DNA of 64,000 bases from Chelonoidis abingdonii (taxonomy: Eukaryota; Chordata; Testudines; Testudinidae), in assembly GCF_003597395.2 (NCBI RefSeq), contig NC_133771.1:140745546-140809545 (forward strand), written 5' to 3'. The notes below the pieces were generated by a model. That model saw nothing but the letters and a program-made list of their open reading frames with translations, was not told the DNA's origin and ran no database searches. The position numbers and the translations under genes are program-made. This document shows, in pieces, positions 53,901-64,000 of the stretch (within the stretch, counting starts at the first letter, position 1; the number at the start of each line of letters is the position of its first letter).

Positions 53901-56900
53901 TTGACTCCCCCCATCCACCTGGGAAAATTTAAATAGATCAAAATTGAAAAAATGCTTAAAAATGAACATGGTATCTTAAAATGATCAAATATAAACATTG
54001 AATTCTGCCACACTTAGATATACTATAGATGTAGAACATGAACGAAAGACAGTGGAACCCTGCTAAACCACAGGGTAGTCACTGGAAGCTGATGAACAAT
54101 TGCCCATAATTATCTTCTGGCATCCACTCTGAAGCTATTTCATTCACACTGTAATAAAGGACCATCTGCAATAATAATACCAGTGTGTTACCATAAAGAG
54201 CAAATTTCATGTCAAACACTGACCCGGCCAACTGCAATCTGCTTTATGTGCACAGCCGTTTAAACACACACATATTCACCTAAGAGCTAATCCAGCTTTG
54301 TACCTTAGGTGATGTGTGCCTTGTCTTCAGCAGAATCTGGTAGTTTAGTGGTTTCCATAGAGAATCATCTGCCACTGCAATTGAAAACTGAGCTATACAT
54401 GGAATCAGGTGCATGGTCACTCTTTCCTGGAAGTTCTCTTCTCCTCCAAGCATGTTTTCTAGCTGCAGGAGTAAGATGATCACAAAGCAAGTCAAACAGA
54501 AAGGCCCAACTGTTTAACTGAGGCTTAAAAACATCCTGCTAACCCCTCACCGCCCAACATCAGGTTAACGTTTTCTCAAAACACGAGTTCAAAGCCTAAT
54601 GGAGTGAGATTCCAAAGGCCAAAGTATTAAGAAAGATAAACACCAGTAAGATGAAAAATCTAAAAAGTTAAATTTAAAAATGTTGATTCCCGTAAAATCT
54701 TTTCAGTTATGAACTCCCTCTTCTGGGCTTAGGATTTAATGGTATCATTGTTTACTGGCACATGAAAAATTCAGGTTTAATTCTTGGGGCGTCATATCTT
54801 TGGGTGATAAATGCTAAGAGCCTGCAGAGGGAGTGCACTTGGCGTGCAGGAGTTGGGAGAAAAGACAGAAAAAGCCTTTTCATGCAGCAGTGACCCATCC
54901 AACTTGGATGTGGTGTTGTATGGCACCACAGAATATGTAATTGTGTGACAGGGGCTGATTAAAAGGTCTGAGCAAAGGAGAAGGAGCTGGAAACTCCTGA
55001 GCTTCGGGCAAGTCACTTAATCCTTCCAATACTCCAGTGAGGTAGGCAAGTATTAATTTCTCTATTTTGTAGGAGAGAAAACTGAGGTGCAGGGGTTATT
55101 TAGGTAACGTGCTGAAGTGCTTTGAAGACAAATACTAAAAATAATAATAATAATACAATTACTGAAAATAAAATGGGAACAGGAGAGATTAATCCAAAGA
55201 AGGTCAAATCCATGACCAATCACAAGGAATACAATCTGAATATTTAACAGTCAGCAATAAACCTTTGAAATGAAATGGGAATACAATACTTGGATAATCT
55301 CTTTTCAATGTACATGTCAGTACCTGGTCAACTAGAGGCACCATCAAGGTTTCTGCTCTCTCTTTGCTTACAAAACGCTGGGTATCAAAGAGGAAGATTT
55401 TGTGCAAACAGTCAAGTATGAACTGCAGCAATAAGCAGCTCTTTTCAGTGCTGTTCTCAGAGTCAAAGAAAGCTTCATCTGCATATGGGGAAAAGAAGGT
55501 GAGGAAAAACCATGAAGAAGCCACTTGCTCCACAACTGGCTAGAATGAAAGGAGAGATTACTTAGCAGCCAATGTTACCATCACTCTCGTTAAGAAATAA
55601 GCAGTAAATGGCCTATAGCCTGGATATCATGTGATTAAATCTAGTCCACATATCTCTATGAAATGCAAGGTGCAATATGGCCTTTTAGCTCTTTGCAGTT
55701 CAGAATATTGTTGTTTAGACTAATGCTGCTGGATGTGGCACACAGCTGGGGAAGAAGAGGAGCACACAGCTTGTGGGAAAGGTGCTAGGGATTAACTGAA
55801 GAACCTGACAATCAGTGCTACTGATGTACAAGCTGCCTAGGTATGGAAACGTCCAGTTACCAATGGGTTGCCCGAGTTCTGAAATGGGGAAAGGAAAATG
55901 AAACAAAACAGCAGCAGATATTTCATCAAGTAAGTTGAGGAGCCCAAGCCTGGCTGTGTGTTGTATATGGCCATGTCAGGTGAGGCAATGAGTGAAAAGA
56001 AGAGAGCAGGGTCTTGAAATTGGCTTCAGCTCATCCCACAACTGCAACTCTGGCTCACTCCAAGAGAAATTTCACGTGTGGAATGACTTCCCCTAGTTGA
56101 AGAATATTCCTCTCTTTGGACTTCTGGCCCACCCCCACCAACTAAAGACATTCTTTTGCGTCCTCCTCAATGAGTAAGCCACCTTGCTGTAAGATGCAAG
56201 AGAAAGCAGGAAGAAAAAGTGTGAGGGGACAAACAGCAAGCTTACAGTGATAATATTTCAACTGTTCCTTCTTTGATAACTATAACAGCAGCAAAGAGTC
56301 CTGTGGCACCTTATAGACTAACAGATGTATTGGAGCATGAGCTTTCGTATTCACCCACGAAAGCTCATGCTCCAATACATCTGTTAGTCTATAAGGTGCC
56401 ACAGGACTCTCTGCTGCTTTTACAGATCCAGACTAACATGGCTACCCCTCTGATACTTGATAACTATAGTAATTGGAAACCTACCAGTTTTGGAGATGTT
56501 AATCTGATTCAGGGTGTCAGCAAAAGGCTTCACTAAACTACCAGCAAACAGGCTGAAAAGACCCTTGAGCTTGTCTGCAATGCAATCGGCTAACCGGTAG
56601 AATGTCAACAGTCTATCCTTTGAGGTGTCCTCTGATTTGGACCAATCATATAACTGAAAGAGAGAAAGGAAGAGGTAAGTTTTTGCTACATTAATGCAGT
56701 TGTAAATTCAGATGTGCTAACATCGAAGGACTATGTTCAAATTCCTACCTTGAAGAAGAGGGGTCTAAAAGAAACCTCCGAAAGCTTCATGACCATGCTA
56801 ATTAAACAGCTAATAATATGAGTCTCTGTTCTACCAACTTCCTCCAGATCATCCTAGAACAAGTGGAAGGTATAATTCAAAGTCGATACAGTAAGATTCA

Positions 56901-59900
56901 CAGCCTGACGAGCATCTTTTAACAAAGTCTGACTGCATCTCTATGTTTAGGTCCAAGATACATTTGTGTAGCTAAAATTTTCTATTCACAAGGAGCAATC
57001 GCACTGCACGACTCTCATAGCTGAATATACAATTTTCAAAGATACAGAAAATGCATTTAGCAGGAACCAACCTGATGCATTCTTATAAAGAACTACAATT
57101 AACACTGGTAGAAAACCACATCTATTCTTGCTCTTTAAGAATTGCCAGTACTCCACCTGTGAATGCTCTGTTCTGAAGTCCAGGGCTTTCATGAAAAATG
57201 CTGTCAACTCAGACTGATGGGAGAGGAGCTGGTCTCTCTCCATAACTGCAATGTGCTCTTTAAGAATGTCCATAAGGGGACCCAAGCAGTTCTGTAAAAG
57301 ATCAAACAGAGACAGTTATGTTAAAGACGACACATCCACAGCTCAGATCAAATGAACTCCTCCCACATTTTTTTTAATTAAACAAACAGGTGACAATCAT
57401 TGTCTTTAAATAAACAAACATTCCCATTCACCATGTTGGAAACCCAAAATCAAAAGGTGTATCTGACTAAACAAAATAAATTTAATTTAACTGATTTTCA
57501 TTACCCAAGCCAAGAGAAATAAAAAAGTTGACAAGGTGTAAACAACCCGGATTTTATAAAATTCTTTCATTTCTGGTAATCTAAGGCACTATCAATAAAA
57601 AGTGAAGACATGTTTGTTTACAGTTTATGACTTAAATAGGCAGTGTCCCTTTAAAGAGTCTTCCTTCCCTCCCCATCCTGGCAGCAAATCTTAAACGCCC
57701 AAGCATGAGGTAGTAGCGAGGCCCAGAGGAAAGCTGTAATTCCTAATGTACATTCCTAGCAAATAAATGAAAGCCTTTATGAACAGAACTGTCTCCCATG
57801 CTTGCCATGTAGCACGTGAATACTCTAGTCTGGTGGATCCCTCCCTGTTCTAACTTTTTTAGTTTAATATAAAAACGCATATTTAAACTATAATTACATT
57901 TCCATTCACTTTACTAATGAATGAAAAAAAAAATCATAAACCTTCCAAGCATTTGCAAGTTCATTGTAACACTTGGTAACGGCTGGCAAGAGAACTCTGG
58001 GACCAAGCTGTGTAGCTAACATAGTTTTCAGTGATGATAAACGGAGATTAAGCTGGGATGAAGGGCCCATTTCCACTGCAATCTTTTCCAAGCGAACGAC
58101 CTATCAGAAAATCCAAGAACAGAAAAAACAGTGAAACAAATCTTTCAAGAGCTGATTTCACAATAATCTCCTCCAGAAAAGTACTGTAGTCTAGGAACCA
58201 ACAAAGAAATCACCTACTTAATTTTAAAAGGTTTATACTCAATTTAAATAGCACTTGCAAAGCATTTTGGAAATGAGAAGCACAACATCAGTGTTAAGAG
58301 AACAAGTATTAAAAACAAAGAGCCATTGTAGTTGACTCATATTGGATTCTTGTCCAGTTCAGCTGTCTGTTACTACTTTAAACACTACAATTTATGAAGT
58401 TTCTATACAAGACTTTCTCCTTCAATACATGAAATCTGAAAAAGGGGATTCATCAGTGGAATAAGCAGAGGGTCATCACATCCATTCTATTTATAAAAAC
58501 TAGAGGTTTTTTTTTTTTAATATATACATTTGATCAACTTACTGGTGCAGGAGAAAAATTCAAAATTCACATCCCACCTCCTAAAGTAGCAAGGTAAGTA
58601 TGTGAAAGGTTGCAAGAGGGGAACACCAGCGGCATCATTCCATGACAATTTACTCAGGGAGGCTGAGTAGAAGCAATCAGGAGATTTCCCCCAACAACCC
58701 AGATGGCAAAATTCTCATTTTAATTCACTGCAAAATCCTGCATGACCTCCATAATTTGAGCTTCCTCATTCTTGCCCCCTCACTCATATTAAGACAGTGA
58801 TGGCTCACCTGCAGCAAAGCATCCAACAGATAGGGACTAAGGAAGTGTGCTAGTGTTGCCACAACTTTCAGCAGCGCAGTCACTGCGCTGAGCAAGTAAA
58901 TCTCATTGGAGACTAGCTCCTTTTTGTGTTTTAGTGTCTTCAGCAACGCTGGCATCAGCCTGCAAATAATCAAGTAAAAACATACAGAAAGGTAAATCCA
59001 TTGTCAGTTGCAAATTTGGAGGCAAATTTCCAAATAGGCCTCAATCCAACCTATAAAACTAAAAGCACAACTTTCATGTCTAAAATTTCTACATGCACAA
59101 TTTCAGAGTCTGTTTTTGAAAACCTGGCCTTCTGGGATTCACTTCTCTGTTCTATTTCTCAAAAAGTTCTGAAGAATATTAGATTTATTTTAAGGCCCCA
59201 CTACACTATGAAACTGATCATTCTTATCAAGGCTAAGGCATTCTTAAAAAGCTGTTTATTAAATGCCTGAGTCCCATATGAACAGGCAGGACTAAACAGA
59301 GTTGTATCATAGCTGTTTTCCAACTGTGCTGAACAAGGTTTCTATGTTTTAAATACAGCCAGGCTTACAGTGGTAATACAGGCCATTTGATGGATTTTGC
59401 AAGAACGTCTGTGATTATTAAATGATTTCCAATTCTTATACAATTAGTGCATCATTTGCTTCAGAGTTCTCTAACTATAAGTACTCAGGAGGACTCTCGG
59501 GCATTGGGAAGCCTTTATCCATTTCTACAAAGCACACTGTGCACGTACAGACTGCCAATTAGTTTAACAAGAGTTTTAAGACAGTCTTCATAATACATGT
59601 CATCTTATGTAGTTCCTGCGGCAGTGAATCCTTTTATGAAAATGATGATACCTTGGAAGCAGAGGTACTGCTAGTGCTTTCAGTGTATAGGTGACCTCGG
59701 CTATACATAGAAAAGCACTTCCCATCACATTCCTTTCTTCCTTCCTCTCTGAAGAAATCAGGTCAACGGTCGCTTTCAGAACAGGCACAAAAGGCTCTGG
59801 ATGGTCTGTGCCAAAACATTTGCACAGTAATTTGAGGCTGAACAAAGCAGTTTGCCTGTTGATGGCTTGCTCCTCTTCCTCTTCATTTATTTTGCGCTGT

Positions 59901-62900
59901 ACAATAGCGATTAGCTCTGGAATTAGTTCTAAGAGCTGCCGAACCTAAGAGAACAAAAGAACACACAAATATGAAATTAAAAACCTAGCTAGGTCCAGAT
60001 CCTGCAAGTTACTGTGGGAGGGTGGACCACATTTTGGAACTCAAAAGGTACACTGCTAATGCAAAACTCACATTTCCATCCGAAAATTCTACACCTGCCT
60101 TTACACATAACACCTCATTTCTACATTAGCAGAAAGGTGCAAACAGTTTAAACAAAAAGAATGGGCTTAACCCTTTGCCTTACTTGGGCCTTCTGCCAAC
60201 GTGTGCGCTGCTGCAATTTATTGTTCAAGAGATCCATTGCTTTACGTCTCACAGAAGGCAGCTGGTTGGTCATCAGTCCCCTAATGACAGGGATAAATGT
60301 CTGTGTCGGCAATAAGGCATTGACCTGTAAAAAAAAACAAAAAAAAACAACAGCAACAGAAATGTTATTTCCTATACTGCAGCATCCAACCCCCCCCAAA
60401 AGTAAAGAAGAAGTGTGGACTTCCTGAGAGCAAAGAAGGGATCAGAAAAGAAGGGAAAGCATGTCCTGACAGTGCTTTGTTTGGGAAAGGAAAAGGAGAA
60501 AGTAAGTTCCTGCAACAATATTTAACTCTCATACCCTAACTGCTAGCCACCAATTAGGAAATAAACTACCTACTACTTGCTTTGCCTCATTTAACCCACA
60601 GATTCCTACACAGTTTTCTTCCACTCCAGGCCACAGTTGGCTAGATATCGCTCGCCACCAAAATAATCCTTCTGACCCTCCTCCATGCACATTGGCTAGG
60701 TGTTGAGGGACAACTAAGATTCTAAGGGAAGAACATACAGCACCAGTCACCCTGAGAACTAAGGAGACCTCTGATCCACTGTTCCACTATTGCTGGTGGG
60801 GCACCACGCCAACATAGTAACTGTACTTCTGATTTAAAAAAAAAAAAAAAAAAGACATGAAAAACACAGTAAGGCTTGTCACTCTATTTAAATTCTTCTG
60901 GAGAAATATTAACTAACTAAAAGTCCACATTAAAAGTTGTAACTAGAAAAAACCACGAGAAGGCTATTTTCTTTCTGACAATATCAAATGGCTGTTTCCA
61001 ACCACCAGGATACTTAACAGAAACATAACCATCGCTGAGTTTACTTCACTTTGTTTGCTCTGCCTAATAATACTACTGGCACTAGAAAATTAAAGTAACA
61101 GTGCATTAGGTCCCAAATTGGTTGGTAAAGATTACTAATGAATTATGTAACATTAAACCACCAACAAAAAAACCTTATACAAATCCAAAAATAAAATATA
61201 TGCAGTGTACTGTTGTAGCCATGATGGTCCCAGGATATCTGCAAGACAAGGTGGATAAGGTATTATCTTTTATTGGGCCAACTTCTGTTGGCGAGAGAGA
61301 CAAACTTTCAAGCGTACAGACCTGAAGAAGAGCTCTGTGTAAGCTCGAAAGCTTGTCTCTCTCACCAACAGAAGCTGGTCCAACAAAGATATTACCTCAC
61401 CCACCTTCTCCTACAAAAAATAAAATGTAACAAATGTTATCATCATGATTTAAAAAAAAAAAAAAAAAAAAGAAAGAAAAAGGAAGGAAGGAAAAGCAAA
61501 GCCAGCAACTAGTAATGAAAACTCACTTTATCTAGCATATCGTAAGACTTATTGAGCAGAGCCCTCCAAAACTTTGCAGTTGGTTTGTCTGCATTTTCTT
61601 CCACTGAGTGTGCCACAACATTTATGTAGCGAAGAACTTCTTCTAATAATCTAGATGGAGAAACATCATTTAATGAGTAACATTTACAAAGTGATTTTAT
61701 TCCTGGAGGACAGGAAATTTCACAGACAATAATGAGGGTTAACAAAATACCCAGTACAGAAAACTATTTACATTAGATCTAGATATTAAAATACAAAAAA
61801 ATGGCGAGGAAATAGTTCAAGTTGAGCACACATATTAAAAGGAGTCCATCTAATCCTCCAACCATTTATCATCATTTCCAAAGAATAATAATTCTGCCTA
61901 AAACCTCGAGAAATGTACGAAAGCCTGGAACCAGGTAAAAAGTGCAGCACTTCACTTGTGCCATACATCCCTTCTTTACTTACTGTCCTCCCGTGCAAGT
62001 TACACCTCCCTCAAAAAACCTAAATTTTGCTGCACTGAAACATCTACTACATTCGGCTGTTTTAAATTACATCTGTGATGATGGTAACACTCTTATTCTG
62101 ACAACAGGGCTTTCATTGATAAGGGATTCTTTTCCGGGAGTGAAGAAGCAACAAGTGTTTTGGTTAGAAGAATTTCAGATATAATTTCAAATTTTTAATT
62201 TATAATTTCAAACTCTTATCATGGCAGCTACATGCTCATGTAAACACATGAAGTCAATACAATAAAGTAAATACATGGAGTCACGCAAAGCAGACAGAAT
62301 TAATTTTTCAAAAAAGCATTTCACTTGTCAAGAATAAACAAAACCAAAAAATCAGACAGTTAAACCAACTGAAAAACAACCTGCTTGGTGTTTCACTAGA
62401 GAGAAACATTAAAGAAAATCCTTTTGTATTTATTCTCCCCAAATATTTTTTCAAACACTATGAAGAGATCCCACTTAGCAACATCCTTAACTTGTGACTA
62501 ACATAAGATGTTAGAGGTGCTTTTTTTTTTTTTTTGTGTACCTCTGCTCTAGCTCCTGTAGCTCTTCAGCTCCATCACATTCGACTATCTGATTAACAAC
62601 AAAAACAAAACAAAAAACAAAACAAAAAAACAGCTATTAGAACTGTATTACAGTAACACACTGGAGTTGCTTCCATGAAGGGTATGTTAACATTTCAAGC
62701 ACAATTTTTCCGCAGCTGTAATTTAGCCAGAAAAAAAAATTAATGACAGGATGAACCTCAAGAAACTCAACTAAAGATTGTTGTAACATTTTTATAGTAC
62801 ATTTATTGCTGATGAATGACACTGGATTACCGCCTCAGGTAACTGAAGTCCTCATGGAAAGCACAGGATTGGCATCTGCAGTGCAAGCTTGCCTCATACT

Positions 62901-63888
62901 ATTCTATCAATATGTTTCAAACCTGAGATGGAGGGATCACCTCTAAAAAGAGGAGTTGAGTTTCCATGGCCTTTCAGGCCTTGGCCTCTCTGCTGAGACT
63001 ACCAGTCAAAGTGCCCAGCCTACTAATACCAATTGCAAAGGCGGATTTGTGATCGGACACTTATCCACTAGAAAGAGACAGACCACTGACATTTCACGTA
63101 AGCCACCAAACTGGAGTCAGATCAATTGAAAAATGCTACAAACTAGGGCTGGATTTGAATCAGTGACATATAAGTGAAAAATGTCATAACTCCTCAGTTC
63201 TCTGCTGAGCCACCTAGTTCCCCTAAACTGATGTTTTAAAAAACCTTTGATTCTTTAAGATTTAATAGTATAATTTTTCACCCAACTTTACCAGATTCCA
63301 ACACTATATGAATTCACAAAATTCCAACACTGTAACTCAAAAGATACCTTACAATATATAATTCCAAACCAAAAAACAAAAGGTACTTTGGAGTTATACT
63401 GCTGGAATCTGGTGAATCCAGATAATGTGATATCAATCAGTTATTCAGGCTATTTGCCATTGACTTCACTGTGGCCAGCATTTACCCTGTCTTTTACTTA
63501 ATGTTCAATCATGCAGGCTAAGTCTCTTTGTAAGAGAACTGGAAAGGAAAAAGAGAAAGCCCCCAGAAGTCCCCCCAAACTTTTACTAACAACAAATTGC
63601 AAAAAGGCTTCAGAACCGTGTAAAAGCCAGTCAGCTGCCAAATATACTTCAGAAAGCTAAAAGAACAGATGTGCTCAGAAGGAAAAGAAAACCAAACCAC
63701 TTGACAAAAAAAAATCTGCATTACCTTTTCCACAAAACTTTGAGACGCCAAAAGCTGTGCCATGAAGGAGACAGATAAAAATTTAAAATGTCGCAGTTGT
63801 TTGCCTGAGTGAGACTCCACATTAAAAAGCTGCACTTCTTCATCTTGTGTTTTCGTCTTGCATGTTAATTTTTTCGGTCCAGGATCAT
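50895..63888 (-). CDS. HEATR1: HEATR1 (UTP10/BAP28), C-terminal 665 residues in 14 exons
   Basis: Transcript-order exons: 63888-63725, 62588-62542, 61650-61527, 60324-60184, 59944-59652, 58959-58809, 58100-57942, 57291-57157, 56853-56749, 56653-56485, 55478-55324, 54462-54304, 51735-51627 and 50983-50895. They total 2000 nt, all phases join, and they end LGEPLHSYF-TAA. HEATR1 is a HEAT-repeat nucleolar protein of the early U3 processome (t-UTP subcomplex), needed for 18S rRNA maturation and Pol I transcription. This is roughly the last third of a protein of about 2,140 residues. It includes the conserved C-terminal region around FRPLFFK-LYDWSKSED. The gene is partial because it continues past 64000. 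Confidence 0.96.
51627..51735 (-). CDS. HEATR1: HEATR1 penultimate exon
   Basis: 109 nt encoding VRFAALLTLVELAGKLKENY and LLPESIPFLAELME. Acceptor TATTGTAG, donor GTAATG. Confidence 0.95.
51736..54303. other. HEATR1 intron with an LTR-like repeat
   Basis: Most of the intron is unremarkable. 53350-53870 is GC/CT-rich (GGAGTGGAGAGGAGGGACCT, CCAGGGCCCTGGGGTTGTGG, CTGTCTGCCTGAAGCAGGGG) and looks like a turtle ERV LTR fragment. Its frames are not genes. Confidence 0.45.
54304..54462 (-). CDS. HEATR1: HEATR1 exon
   Basis: 159 nt, 53 codons. It encodes LENMLGGEENFQERVTMHLI and SLWKPLNYQILLKTR. Acceptor CTCCTGCAG, donor GTACAA. Confidence 0.95.
55000..55125. repeat. Possible MIR-like fragment
   Basis: GGGCAAGTCACTTAATCCTT and GAGAGAAAACTGAGGTGCAG match CORE-SINE words in opposite senses. 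In a HEATR1 intron. Confidence 0.35.
55324..55478 (-). CDS. HEATR1: HEATR1 exon
   Basis: 155 nt encoding EAFFDSENSTEKSCLLLQF and LFDTQRFVSKERAETLM. The acceptor CATATGCAG is chosen because it alone joins in phase. The open frame continuing to 55533 is intron read-through. Confidence 0.94.
56285..56456 (-). mobile_element. Palindromic SINE-like element with perfect 12-bp TSD
   Basis: On the minus strand the head is GTATCAGAGGGGTAGCCATG. Arms CTGTGGCACCTTATAGACTA pair over about 70 bp almost without mismatch. TTGATAACTATA flanks it (56273-56284 and 56457-56468). It lies beside a HEATR1 exon donor. Confidence 0.9.
56485..56653 (-). CDS. HEATR1: HEATR1 exon
   Basis: 169 nt encoding LYDWSKSEDTSKDRLLTFY and FAGSLVKPFADTLNQINI. 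Acceptor CTTTCAG, donor GTAGGT. A palindromic SINE-like insertion lies 28 bp beyond the donor side (56285-56456). Confidence 0.95.
56749..56853 (-). CDS. HEATR1: HEATR1 exon
   Basis: 105 nt, 35 codons. It encodes DDLEEVGRTETHIISCLI and SEVSFRPLFFK, the most conserved part of the C-terminal region. Donor GTAGGA. Confidence 0.95.
57157..57291 (-). CDS. HEATR1: HEATR1 exon
   Basis: 135 nt, 45 codons. It encodes NCLGPLMDILKEHIAVMERD and ends LDFRTEHSQ. Acceptor TTTTACAG, donor GTGGAG. Confidence 0.93.
57300..57935. other. HEATR1 intron, nothing recognised
   Basis: AT-rich. No repeat family or exon found. Confidence 0.4.
57942..58100 (-). CDS. HEATR1: HEATR1 exon with weak donor
   Basis: 159 nt, 53 codons. 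It encodes VVRLEKIAVEMGPSSQLNLR and ends NELANAWK. The donor is AAG|GTTTATG, which keeps only GT of the intronic consensus. Confidence 0.92.
58101..58808. other. HEATR1 intron, nothing recognised
   Basis: A T run near 58507. Otherwise single-copy-looking. Confidence 0.4.
58809..58959 (-). CDS. HEATR1: HEATR1 exon
   Basis: 151 nt encoding LMPALLKTLKHKKELVS and LAHFLSPYLLDALLQ. Acceptor TTTGCAG, donor GTGAGC. Confidence 0.95.
58960..59651. other. HEATR1 intron, nothing recognised
   Basis: No repeat or exon identified. The plus-strand frame at 59001-59270 is unsupported. Confidence 0.4.
59652..59944 (-). CDS. HEATR1: HEATR1 exon
   Basis: 293 nt, the largest HEATR1 exon here. It encodes LIPELIAIVQRKINEEEEEQ and PEPFVPVLKATVDL, ending LLP plus AG of a split Arg codon. 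Acceptor TCTCTTAG. Confidence 0.95.
60184..60324 (-). CDS. HEATR1: HEATR1 exon
   Basis: 141 nt, 47 codons. It encodes VNALLPTQTFIPVIRGLM and VRRKAMDLLNNKLQQ, a HEAT-repeat helical pair. Donor GTAAGG. Confidence 0.95.
61198..61415 (+). mobile_element. Second palindromic SINE-like family, 218 bp
   Basis: The head is GTACTGTTGTAGCCATGATG with TCCCAGGATAT, then arms TTATTGGGCCAACTTCTGTT and the inverse AACAGAAGCTGGTCCAACAA. AAAAATAAAAT flanks it (61187-61197 and 61416-61426). In a HEATR1 intron. Confidence 0.8.
61527..61650 (-). CDS. HEATR1: HEATR1 exon
   Basis: 124 nt encoding LLEEVLRYINVVAHSVEEN and FWRALLNKSYDMLDK. Acceptor CATCTAG, donor GTGAGT. Confidence 0.94.
61651..62541. other. HEATR1 intron, nothing recognised
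   Basis: AT-rich, with a T run just before the exon donor (about 62521-62535). No repeat assigned. Confidence 0.4.
62542..62588 (-). CDS. HEATR1: HEATR1 47-nt exon
   Basis: Encodes IVECDGAEELQELEQ plus two bases of Arg, donor GTACAC. A second AG four bases further in is less likely because it would break the phase with the upstream exon. Confidence 0.85.
62589..63724. other. HEATR1 intron, nothing recognised
   Basis: No exon or clear repeat. The minus frame at 63518-63724 is read-through of the 63725 donor. Confidence 0.4.
63725..63888 (-). CDS. HEATR1: HEATR1 exon (first in window)
   Basis: 164 nt, acceptor TTTTATCAG and donor GTAATG. It encodes TKTQDEEVQLFNVES and LRHFKFLSVSFMAQLLAS, ending VEK in phase 0. 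Confidence 0.9.
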
Positions 63889-64000
63889 CTGATAAAACAT
63901 CCCCCGCTCCAGAAAATTATTTTTTCAGCCATAACTAAGAAATAAGCTTTTGATTGCCAATTACTAAAACTGAAATAAAATGTTGTAACAGTTAAAGGGC

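Noticed and set aside
55479..55533. Upstream extension of a HEATR1 exon frame
   Set aside because: The alternative acceptor would break the phase with the previous exon. The CATATGCAG acceptor joins exactly.

Overview
This is vertebrate nuclear DNA, most probably from a cryptodiran turtle. Two spliced genes are readable by protein similarity and splice sites: LGALS8 (galectin-8) on the + strand and HEATR1 (UTP10 homologue) on the - strand. They lie tail to tail, as in other amniotes. The turtle assignment is inference from the interspersed repeats: tRNA-headed palindromic SINE-like copies, CR1, DIRS and short hAT-like families typical of turtles. No bacterial-type gene or CRISPR array is present. 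Most long open frames are chance or transposon frames.

Layout. Positions 1-21.7 kb are intergenic or upstream of the first LGALS8 coding exon. This part holds a GC-rich tandem-repeat block (about 1.0-3.4 kb), several DNA-transposon relics, SINE palindromes, and one unidentified open frame ending at a splice donor (18.7-19.1 kb). LGALS8 coding exons run from 21754 to 47222: nine exons, 948 nt, 315 residues, with two carbohydrate-recognition domains and a short linker. Its introns carry a nested LINE/CR1/Penelope stack (23.8-26.4 kb), a TRIM RING fragment (32.66 kb), a decayed DIRS element (33.5-38.07 kb) and a decayed LTR provirus (38.5-46.29 kb) whose 3' LTR stops 120 bp before a galectin exon. 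The gap between the two genes (48.7-50.7 kb) holds two related miniature transposons. From 50895 to 63888, fourteen HEATR1 exons encode the C-terminal 665 residues; the rest of the gene lies beyond the window.

Galectin-8 binds beta-galactosides, outside cells and on damaged endomembranes. HEATR1 acts in the nucleolus in pre-rRNA transcription and processing. They are neighbours by synteny and there is no sign of a shared pathway.

The most informative observations concern mobile DNA. Several palindromic elements have perfect 11-13 bp target duplications, and one encloses an open GIY-YIG-like Penelope frame. Two insertions are proven by comparing filled and empty sites inside this same window.
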